Assembly (NCBI GenBank): GCA_032690845.1
Contig: CM064425.1
Location: 37,412,240-37,476,239 of the forward strand
Reading direction: 5' to 3'
DNA from: Eleusine coracana subsp. coracana
Taxonomy: Eukaryota; Streptophyta; Magnoliopsida; Poales; Poaceae
Length of the DNA: 64,000 nt
The position numbers were made by a program, and so were the translations under genes. Every line of letters begins with the position of its first letter. Position 1 is the stretch's first letter. The notes beneath the pieces are model-generated. The model saw nothing but the letters and a program-made list of their open reading frames with translations, had not been told where the DNA came from and did no database searches. Shown here in pieces: positions 55,828-64,000 of the stretch.

Positions 55828-57574
55828 CTAGTTTTTGTTTTCCTCTCTTGTGATTGCAAGATTATCCTTAAGAGAGCCACACACTACACACGGTGGTGGA
55901 AGAACTTTCGAGCGAGTCTTATCTAGCAGCTTGGACTCGAGCTCTTTGACTTTGAGGGTTTGAGCTTCCAACTTATTAGTGAGCTTGGGGCACTTCTGAC
56001 ATGCACCCAAAAGAGTTTGTCTAGCTTTGAATTCATCAAGCTCTTTAAGGGCACTCTCAAGCTCACTGCCAACTTGAGCATGCACACTTTCCCTCTGACT
56101 GAGATCATTCATCACATCTTGACAAGACTCGCACTCAACATAAGCATTTTTAGCAAGCTTGGACCTAAGCGAAGTGATCTCATACTCAGCACTCCAACTT
56201 ATACTTAAACTCTCTATTCTCACGAACAACGCTGCGAAGCTTATCATCATGCATGAGCAAAACATCGCGCAAATGATCAAGTTCAGAAGAGAGCTCATGA
56301 AGAGTGGGAGGTACCTCGCTTGTGACGGAGTCGGAGCCAGAGTCGGTGTCGTGATCATTTTTTGCCATGAAGCAAAGCTCGGTGAAGTCGTCCTTCCTCT
56401 TGACTCGTGGCTTCTCAACCTCCTCCTCCGAGCTTGTAAGGCTTTCGCTTGATGTGAGGTCAATCGCTCAAGGCGGCAACGTAGGCACGTGCAATGGCCT
56501 TGGTGAACTTCTTGGAGTTATTGCCTTTCTTGTAGAAGCGGTTATTCTTCTTATTGAAATCTTCAGTGTTGTTGTCGTGGTACTCGACCTTCTTCTTCTT
56601 CTTGGGACAATCAGCAATGAAGTGTCCCGGGTCACCACACTCGAAGCAGGTTCTTGAACCACCTCCTCTTCTCTCCTTGCGGTCGTTGTAGAACTTCCTA
56701 AACTTCCTTGTGAGCAAGGACAGCTCCTCGTCAGGAATGCACTCAATCTATTCATCAGAAGCTGCAACAAGAGAAGAAAAAGCAAACTCTAAAGAAGACT
56801 TGTCAAGTGAGGGGTTAGTTCGATAACAAGCACCACTATGACTACCCTTTTGAGAGCTAGAAAGCAAAGCCATGCTAGAAGCAGCATTAGCAAGATTAGG
56901 ACAAGACTTCCTCGACAGTTCATGAGATTTTAGCTTGCTATACAGTTGCTCATAGTTCAGGGTATTGAAATCAGTAGTTTCTTGTAGTGCAGCAAGATTA
57001 GGATGAGACTTCCTAGATAGTTCATGAGATTTTAGCTTGCTATACAGCTGCTCACAGTCCAAGGTATTGAAATCAGCATTTTGATCATGTGAATACAGAA
57101 ATTGCTTAGCTCTATCATTATCATTGTACACAAGGTTACCACAAGCCCGCAAGTTGCACACAATGGCCTTAAACCTATGAAAAGTGTCATCTAGTGACTC
57201 ACCAGGTTTTTGTGTAAAGGTTTGGTACTGTCTATTGTAAGAATCCTTACGTGTATAGACTTTACTTAATTGGTACCCTCATGGTACGTGCAAAGCTTTG
57301 CTCAAATGGCATGTGCAGTATCAAGATGAGCAACACGGTCATGTTCATTCCTACCTAGAGCAAAAAGCAGGATATTGACAGCTTTGGAGTTGTTTTCATA
57401 CCTGGTTAACTCACCTGTAAATGCAGTGTTGAGGTCTTCTGGTATGGCATACTCCTGCTCAACTATCTCCCAAATTGCACGTCCTTGGATTAAGAGGTAA
57501 GCCTTGGTCCTTGACTTCCAGTAGGGAAACTCCTCTCCATCGAACATCCACAACTTGACCGCATGCTTCTCCAT
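55828..57574 (-). pseudogene. gag: Element K gag with a 34-residue tandem duplication
   Basis: The minus-strand start is ATG 57574 with the Copia capsid pattern LWMFDGEEFPYWKSRTKAYL. Several stops and shifts follow. At 57090-56890 a 102 bp unit (34 residues; core CEQLYSKLKSHELSRKS / YEQLYSKLKSHELSRKS) occurs twice in tandem. A zinc knuckle CFECGDPGHFIADC lies near 56640. A long coiled-coil region (VGSELESALKELDEFKAR, then NKLEAQTLKVKELESKL) follows to 55828. The coiled coil marks a Sirevirus Gag. Confidence 0.85.
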
Positions 57575-57620
57575 GCCACCTTAGGATCAGAAAGCCGATG
57601 AAGGTCAACTAGTGATCAAA

Positions 57621-57635
57621 CCAGCTCTGATACCA
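57621..57635 (-). other. Primer binding site of element K
   Basis: The minus strand reads TGGTATCAGAGCTGG two bases from the 5' LTR (57638), matching initiator tRNA-Met. Confidence 0.92.
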
Positions 57636-57637
57636 AT

Positions 57638-59279
57638 TGAAGGACCGAGAAGGCGACTAGAGTGGGAGGGGGGGGGGTGAATGGGAGTCAATTAAAATTC
57701 TTCTCAAGAACTTGGCCTATATCCCAAATACAACCCGAACTAACCTCTAAAAGAATCACCAAGGCCACAGACACCAACTTGTGATGTGCTAACCCTAGGA
57801 GTGTCTCACACCAGCGGAAGAACTAGAGAGAAGCAAAGGAAAACAACCAAGACTTCAAACTAGGAAAGAAAACACAAAATAGCCAACTCAGACTGACCGT
57901 CAGGAGTGCTGATTGGTACTACCGGCGGTGCTGGTCATATCATCGGCTGTGCCGATTGAGTTCAAAAACAAGACAAAAAACTTGAGCAGGTCATCGGTAG
58001 TGCCAATCTGGATTTTGATCCCCGCATCGGCAGTGCCGGTGCAAAAATCGGCAGTGCCGATGGACCCCCGACCGAATAGGATTTAGCTTGGGATTAGGCA
58101 AAAATTTGACCAAAACCTAATCAAACGAACTCCAAATAGTGTGATTTTTGGTCCAGCCAATCCTCAACACATCATGACCCTAATCCTAGAAGATCCACTC
58201 AATTGGCTTAAGGAATCATCACGAATTTTAGATCTTGTGCCAAGAACACCAAAAAGTGGAAACTTGAGAAATCCATATAGGATTGTTCTAGTTCATCATA
58301 GCACCAAGATCCCCCAAGAAATCCACCCAAAAACTTGCCCAAAAATAAGATCAAAAATTCCCACGAAAATTACTCCGAAAATAGAGAAAAAGAGAAATTC
58401 AGGATTTAGGGAGAGAGGAAGATCTTGAGCACGAAAATAACTCTCATATCATAGAAACATGCTTACAAGCTTCATGGATACAAGGCTAGGAAGCCACCCT
58501 CTTCCTCCCACTATTTGGAAGAGAAAGAGATGTCTCTCACACATCGTCTCCTCTCCAATAGAACATGAACACCTCTCCTAGCACTTTTAATGAAGACCTA
58601 AGTCAAGGCTAAGGGAAAGAGAGGCACCTCTACCACCAGCCCTGCCTCTCCTTATATAGGGCTAGGGGTTGTCCTAAAGACCATTTTACCCCTCACCTAA
58701 AATATACTGCCACATACCACCAGGGGCATAATCGTCCATCTTTTTATTTGTCGCATGAACGCCATAGAGCCCTTCACGACTTTGCTTCGCGTCGATGCAA
58801 GCTCCGCGATGGTGCCACGTGCACCTCCAATCGCCACCACCAGTTTTGAGGCCCAAACTGGAAAACCGCCTTGCACACTTCTCAAAACACGACTTCTTGA
58901 TCTTGACGCATGTGCCCTCGTCCTGTGATCCTCCTCGTCGGCAAGTCTCTCCCGCCTTCGGTCCATTGGAAACCTCTACTTGCACCGAAGCCCGATCACC
59001 TATGACTTGGTCAACCCTGCTGTCTTGATCACCACCCACGGTTTTGAGGCTCAACCGTGAAATCGTCCGTGCTTCTTGCCTCTCCACGTGTACGGTGTGG
59101 ATCACCCTTGACTTCACCCGGCCTCCAACATCCTCACCAACTCTGATTAGTCAAAACCATGACATGCACAAACTCATGTAATCCCTAGATTCCCGCATTT
59201 CAACTCAAACACAAATTCCGCCAAAGTCAATTACTCATCACATATTGCAAACCATGGCACCTCTCAACATGGTTTCTCA
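57638..59279 (-). repeat. 5' LTR of element K (1642 bp)
   Basis: The ends TGAAGGACCGAG and GGTTTCTCA match the left LTR. A G10 run lies at 57668-57677. Palindromes of the GCATCGGCAGTGCCG type lie at about 57893-58065. A stretch of about 105 bp present in the left LTR (about 51571-51690) is missing at the ggcctcc junction near 59127. Confidence 0.9.
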
Positions 59280-59284
59280 CCTTT

Positions 59285-59634
59285 CTATTTGGAAAGTTTT
59301 TGGTTGGACCGAATTTGTACACATCACTGAAGGGGGTTCACGCCTCCTCACTATCCAGTTTTTGTGGACCTTGCTAAAAGATAATGACGGATTACTTTTC
59401 CGCTTGTTCAGGAAGGAATACCGTCTCACTTGGAAAGACCTTAGCATCATTCTTAAGTTTAGGAGTTATTGTAATACTAACTTAGAAGGTGCAACCACGG
59501 TTTTGAAAATGGGTCTTTTTGGCCAAGGATTTCGGGAGAGTTTTCTTGTGAACGTCTTAGGACTAGTGACATTCACAACCCAACTCTACAGTTGTGGCTT
59601 AGGTGGCTTGCTATGACTTGTTTCCCTAGACAAG
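59285..59634 (+). pseudogene. Element F ORF2, middle part
   Basis: It continues in frame from 50072: SIWKVFGWTEFVHITEGG, LFRKEYRLTWKDLSIILKF, NLEGATTV and GFRESF. A frame change near 59570 leads to IHNPTLQLWLRWLAMTCFPRQ, homologous to G. Element L interrupts right after the Gln codon at 59634, nearly the same codon at which element H interrupts G. The C-terminal part must lie beyond L, outside the window. Confidence 0.7.
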
Positions 59635-61189
59635 TGTTGTTAGTCGTAAATTCCCTTTCTCGACTATCAGTTTACAATAAAAAGGTGGACCTTAATTAAT
59701 AATGTAATGAAAATAATCATTATACTCATGAGTTCTACAAGTTTTGGTGAAATATGTGTTTGCAGGTATAAGCGAGCCAAAATATGCAAAAACTTGAAGA
59801 AACACCCCGTTGGCCAATCACGACTGTGAAACAGCCTTTTCCACCGCCCGACAGGGTTATTTTCAGGCTGAAATCAGGAACCGGCCGACAGGGTCATATG
59901 CGGCTGAAATCAGCCACCTGGCTGATTAACCGGAGTCATTTTTCAGGCTGATCATCCGACCCGGCCGGTTTGAAAAAAAAATACTTCACCGTGATGCCAT
60001 TTTGTCTTCCGGGGTTAAGACTGATGAAATATGGCTAAGGAAAAGAAGGCCAACAAGTGGCCTAACCGAGGGAAGTCAAGGGGCGACCTGGAGGGGGTCG
60101 GCACCCGGCCTAGCTTGCCGCCTGGCCTGGGTTGGTCACCCAGGGTTGCCAGCCCAGGAGGCCCAATAGGCCTACCGGCCCCAAAATGGAGAAGTCGGTG
60201 CGAACTGACCAAACAACCACCATTGGGACAAGATCTAAGCTGACCAAAAGAACTCGATCACGAGCCGACACAATTCGACGGCCGCCCGGCATGCGTGGCC
60301 GCCCGGCACACGTGGCCGCCTAGCGGACCGACTTCGGCCAACCGACCCTCCTTCACCTAGAAATACCCCCCGGACCGTTTCCACCTATAAATAGAAGGGG
60401 AATTCGGTAGAAAAGATCAACAATTGAAGAGGAGAACAACTAGCACCACGCTACAGAAATGTGTTAGAATAGGGAGTGAGAGTGAGTGGTAGAAGTTCGG
60501 GAGGGAGCTTGGGATGTCGGCTCCTTCTCCACCTTGTGCCTTAGGGATGATTCTCCACCAAGAGTAGAGTCCCCGTCCTTCGACCGGGTAACATGTAGAC
60601 ATTCTTTTGTTCATTTGATCATTGAAGCTTTCTTTATTTATATCTTGTTTATGGGTTCTTAGTCCATGTTAGATAAAGTTTTTTTTTACTTTATTTGACT
60701 ATGGTTCCTCTGTCTTTAGTTAACAAGGTTAGAGTAGTAACTGTAAGTGTATATGTGTTGTATAGACTTAGAATTATCTAAGTTTGCACCCAACCCCACA
60801 GGCTGTGTGGTCGGTAGTTAGGTGGTGACAGCACTGAGCTATCCTCTATATTCCACCATGTTCGGGTTGGGCTCATAGGCGTTGATGGTAGTTTTAGCCG
60901 AGGTCCCTTCTCATCCCTTTCCGTACCTCGGACGACTATGCTCCGAAGTAAACAAGAGTAAATATTGGAGTCTGATGATCATTTGGATATAAGTTGTCAT
61001 ATGAAGCCAAGGCTGGAGGACCCTCTCAACCCGTTGTTATCCTTATTTTTTGTTCACTAGAATTGGATTAGGATAGAATTTCACTTCTCGTTCCCCGTGG
61101 ATTTGATACCCTGGAATACTCCCGGGTGAAGGCTACATCAGCATTCGTACGCTTGCGGATTTCTCTGTTAGGCATAAGGATCGCCAACA
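59635..61189 (+). repeat. 5' LTR of element L (1555 bp)
   Basis: It runs from TGTTGTTAGTCG to ATCGCCAACA. A TATA box lies in cctataaatagaagg (60384-60398). U3 contains repeated GGCTGA-aa-TCAGCC palindromes (59866, 59902-59915, 59920, 59946). Near the end, ggaatactcccgggtgaagg with attcgtacgcttgcgg parallels the conserved U5 block of E-G. Confidence 0.8.
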
Positions 61190-61196
61190 AGCTTTC

Positions 61197-61218
61197 TGGC
61201 GCCTTTGCCGGGGAACAG
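61197..61218 (+). other. Primer binding site of element L (tRNA-Asp type)
   Basis: TGGCGCCTTTGCCGGGGAAC, seven bases after the LTR end. Confidence 0.88.
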
Positions 61219-61291
61219 TAGCTGACATTTATCCGAACCCGATTCATTTTACCTTTTCTTTGTATTTTCTTCTCTTATTTTCTTTCCTTCC

Positions 61292-62389
61292 ATGAATACC
61301 CCATCCATCCACGGCTTCTCAGCCCCTAGGAGCAAATTCCTAGAACCCATACCCTCATCACTCTCAATTACAACCCTGTGCTATGAGATTCATCCAGATC
61401 TCATACTTTTGATTCAGAAGACACCATTTATAGGCGTAGAAAATGAAAATCCATATACTCACCTACAACAGTTTGAGCTTTGTTGCTCCACTCTTGCCAT
61501 TGAAGGGTTTCCTCAAGAAACCATGAAATGGAGGTTGTTCCTTTTTTCATTAGGCGGGGCAGCAAAAACATGTTACTTTAACCATGTAGGTGAAGTAGAT
61601 GGAGTTTGGTCCACCTCAAGAGAGAATTTTTTGCGCACATATTTTCCTCTCTATAAGATAGTTGCTCTAAGGAAAAAGGTTATCAATTTTGAGCAACAAG
61701 ACCACGAATCACTAGGAGCATCAAGGGAAAGGTTCCTATCCTACACCAAAACAGGGGTATGTTTAGGTATAGAGGACCCTATAAGGCTGCAACACTTTTT
61801 CTTTGGTCTAAGGCCCGACAGTGCAAATTATTTAAATGTTGCGGCCGGAGGTGCTTTCTTTTGTGCAACACCATCAGAGGGAATGGGGATCCTAAGCAAA
61901 ATCATCCAAAATCTTGCAAATGAGTCATCCATATCCCCAGAACCTACCAATGAAAGCACCCAAACTTCTAGCCAATCCAAAGAAATAGAAGACAAGTGTC
62001 TCCCACAAAAGGCTGAAGCCCCCATGATAGCCTCACTCCACTCACCACACCCTGATGTTGTAGAAGAAGAAACACACTTTCTCCCACCTCAATCCTTTGA
62101 ACTCGACGATGAACCTTTTCTGGATTTTGGAAACACTCGTAACATGGAATGGGTGAAGAGAACCAGTGTTAATCAAGAAGAGTCTAGTGGACAAGACTAC
62201 AACGGGAAACAAGGTGATCCGTTGCTAAATCCTTCTGTTGTAAAGAGGCAAGAAAAATTCAAGGAGTCATCCCAATTTCCCATAATGGCTACCAAGGAAC
62301 TTTCCCAGAACTCCCCTTCCATTAATGGTCCAATTATCCTTGATCTCCCTAATGCACCATGGACTAAAATCAAAGGAAGGCGTCTTTGA
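61292..62389 (+). CDS. gag: Element L gag, first copy
   Basis: An intact frame of 365 codons starts at ATG 61292, 75 bp after the PBS. The capsid domain covers about residues 25-205: ENPYTHLQQFELCCSTLAIE, KWRLFLFSLGGAAKTCYF, NFLRTYFPLYKIVALRKKV and YLNVAAGGAFF. The remainder is a Ser/Glu-rich linker without a zinc knuckle (SSISPEPTNESTQTSSQ, EEETHFLPPQSFELDDE). It is the only fully open gag in the window. The missing knuckle suggests that RNA binding is supplied by another domain or that the protein is incomplete. Athila-type by similarity to gag of F and I. Confidence 0.7.
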   Translation: MNTPSIHGFSAPRSKFLEPIPSSLSITTLCYEIHPDLILLIQKTPFIGVENENPYTHLQQFELCCSTLAIEGFPQETMKWRLFLFSLGGAAKTCYFNHVGEVDGVWSTSRENFLRTYFPLYKIVALRKKVINFEQQDHESLGASRERFLSYTKTGVCLGIEDPIRLQHFFFGLRPDSANYLNVAAGGAFFCATPSEGMGILSKIIQNLANESSISPEPTNESTQTSSQSKEIEDKCLPQKAEAPMIASLHSPHPDVVEEETHFLPPQSFELDDEPFLDFGNTRNMEWVKRTSVNQEESSGQDYNGKQGDPLLNPSVVKRQEKFKESSQFPIMATKELSQNSPSINGPIILDLPNAPWTKIKGRRL

Positions 62390-63258
62390 AACAAAAATGG
62401 TGCTCCATTTTTTGGATTTATACCCAAACCTCATAGCCAAGGTTCGAGCAGTCCTCTTCACTGGGAAAAGACATGAAGACCCCTTTGCCCATCTTCGTAA
62501 TTTTGAGGAGACTTAATCCACCTTCCTAAATACTGGGTTGTTATGCGAAGAGCTCATGTGGAGACTCCTTTTCTACTCATTAGATGGTCATTCCAAGGAT
62601 ACCTAAGGTTCATCAATGATAGGGAGTGGTATATCATTGAAACACCACGTCCCTTGAAAGGTCTATGGGAACTACTAAAGTACCATTTCTGTGAGAGTCT
62701 TTTTCCTCATGAAAAGCTTTGTCGTATAATGACAAATATAAAAAACATTAAGCAAGAGGATGAAGAACCCATAGAAGCTTGTTGGGATCGGTTTATTTCC
62801 CTGGCCTTTAGTGGTCGTAGCCTTGACACTCCAATAGAAAGGCTCTTGTTGTATTTTGTTCATGGTCTACACAAAAGGAGTGCCAAGCTATTGAACGAAT
62901 GCTCACAAGGTCCCTTCCATAGAAAAAGCATAGAAGATGTGTGGGCTGTTGTCAACCATATTACCTGACTCACCCATCGCAAAACACCTTCAATTGCTAC
63001 TAAAAAGCCAGTTTGGAATCTGTGGCAAAAGTTGAGACAAAAGACCATGAGCCATACTTTGCTTCATCGGCCAATACTACACCAATCCTTGAACCACATA
63101 GGCCTTGCCATCCCGCACCAATCCTCCCAAGACCCCAAAAATCCATGTTCTACCTAATGGAGGCACCGCAAGGCTATCATCCACCAATGGAAAAGAGGTA
63201 CCGAAGCAACCAAAGGATAATCTACAGACGAAAAACTTTGAATAGGATCAATCCATGA
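62390..63258 (+). pseudogene. Element L second, tandem gag-like domain
   Basis: Directly after the first gag, two frames together restart the same domain order. ETKMVLHFLDLYPNLIAKVR, EDPFAHLRNFEE, LMWRLLFYSLDGHSK (62385-62580) are followed by LWELLKYHFCESLFPHEKL, EACWDRFISLAFSGRSLD and YFVHGLHKRSAKLL (62543-62968). At least one stop (near 62514) and one frame change break it. The order matches copy 1 piece by piece with low identity, so it is an old duplication or a fusion with a related gag. A short open frame of 81 codons follows to 63258. Confidence 0.6.
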
Positions 63259-64000
63259 AGCATGAAGGGCAATACAAAGTTTGGTCCATAGAAATTCGTG
63301 AGGCTTCAAATTTAGAGTTAAAAGGGAATTCTCCCACCATGCCAAGGAGTTGTACTTTAGAAAATTCACATACTCCTTAGTCACACAAAAGTTTTCCCAC
63401 CACAACAAAGATTTATGATGGTGGTACACAAGAGGCCTAGAAGCGCTCTACCCCTTTTGGACATAGTAATTTCAAAGGGGTGGTTGTAGATACATTTGTT
63501 TATCACAAACATTGCAAATTCCGATATCCATGTTATATGCCCTAGTTGTGCAATGATTAATTAATGTTTGGTGGTCGTGGGATTGCCAACCCAAGCTAGA
63601 ATTTGAACTAGTTCTCCCATGGTCAAACTTACGACCTTAAATAAGTACTAACGGGAGGTAACCCATTTTTTTTCCTTTACTAGGATTTGTTAGTTTCTCA
63701 TTTGAAAAAAAAATGCTTTGTTCCTTCTCAACAATAAAATTTACTCGGCAATAATAGGGGCATAACTTTCGGCTTGTTCCATTGGTTATTTTGTTAGCTA
63801 ACCTTTGCAGGTTAAAGATCAAAAGGAATAAGAGGACAAGGTATGAAAGAACAATAACTATTCATATTCCTCTTATCTCCTACCCCTTGCTGTTTTCATG
63901 TGTTTCTATGAACTGATTTTTTTTTCGGCAAGCGTGATAAATTGCAACTAAAATATAACTTCCTTCTCATGCATGCTTGATATATAACGATTGTTCCCTA
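63259..64000 (+). other. Element L noncoding region after gag
   Basis: No protein-like frame. At 63653-63664 cgggaggtaaccca follows ttaaataagtactaa. This matches the motif downstream of gag/protease in I and A. The rest shows nothing I recognise. Confidence 0.5.

Larger units (their letters stand above)
50073..59279 (-). mobile_element. Element K: Sirevirus-type Copia element (9207 bp), defective
   Basis: LTRs of 1778 bp (50073-51850) and 1642 bp (57638-59279) flank a minus-strand gag-pol. Target duplication CCTTT lies at 50068-50072 and 59280-59284, and ORF2 of F reads through when K is removed. The PBS is initiator-Met type, and polypurine tracts precede the 3' LTR. The protease and the RT catalytic core are deleted. 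The LTRs differ by point changes and by a roughly 105 bp deletion in the 5' LTR near 59125, so the element is not recent. Confidence 0.92.
59635..64000 (+). mobile_element. Element L: Athila-like element with two gag domains, right part outside window
   Basis: Order is 5' LTR (59635-61189), tRNA-Asp-type PBS, gag copy 1, degraded gag copy 2, and a noncoding stretch with a GGGAGGTAACCCA motif. The left flank acaag (59630-59634) would be the target duplication. The LTR is different in sequence from E, F, G and I but shares the PBS spacing and U5 layout. No pol is seen before the window ends. Confidence 0.75.

Noticed and set aside
1..64000. tRNA, rRNA, CRISPR, bacterial operons or ribosome binding sites
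   Set aside because: None seen. The window is plant nuclear repeat DNA, and repeated palindromes are LTR motifs rather than CRISPR arrays.

Overview
The window is plant nuclear DNA made almost entirely of nested, mostly defective LTR retrotransposons. The families (Sirevirus-type Copia, Tat- and Athila-type Gypsy, chromovirus-type Gypsy) and the style of the LTRs point to a grass, probably a panicoid such as sorghum, sugarcane, Miscanthus or maize. The species cannot be fixed from the sequence. I found no convincing host gene, tRNA, rRNA or CRISPR array. The setting looks like old heterochromatin, perhaps pericentromeric.

Layout, with letters used in all entries. A (1-7987, minus): a Sirevirus-like element with LTR, PBS, gag and a second ORF (ORF2) but no pol, running off the left edge. 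It sits in B (7988 to about 14700, minus), a Tat-like element in the order LTR-PBS-gag-LTR-PBS. C (10321-14346; target duplication ATCGG): a solo-LTR-like insert in the right LTR of B that carries a 1.4 kb foldback. D (14928-15277): a small MITE candidate. E, F and G: three members of one Athila-like family with LTR, tRNA-Asp-type PBS, gag and ORF2. E (16715-20560, minus) was hit by F (plus; 20561-21219, 47061-50072, 59280-59634). The 5' LTR of F was hit by G (minus, 21220-47060; duplication AAGAC). G was then hit by three elements: chromovirus H (24923-31664, minus; duplication TCTTG), Athila-like gag-pro-ORF2 element I (about 31886-39295, minus), and chromovirus J (39695-46381, plus). F was also hit by Sirevirus Copia K (50073-59279, minus; duplication CCTTT) and by element L (59635 to the window end, plus). 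L carries two tandem gag domains.

How the parts relate: H is the only nearly complete autonomous element, with one premature stop, one frameshift and two 640 bp LTRs. J and K have lost catalytic domains. A, E, F, G, I and L look non-autonomous. The most interesting pattern is that A, F and I all place an ORF2 downstream of gag behind an internal promoter-like region. Each of these regions repeats the same family-specific palindromic DNA motif found in that element's own LTR. The ORF2 products share a layout: basic N terminus, Athila-ORF1-like core and C-terminal coiled coil. I propose, as inference only, that ORF2 could be a sequence-specific DNA-binding licensing or anti-silencing factor. 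A second pattern is that most secondary insertions fall inside ORF2 of the E/F/G family, three of them within about 50 bp of the same conserved motif.
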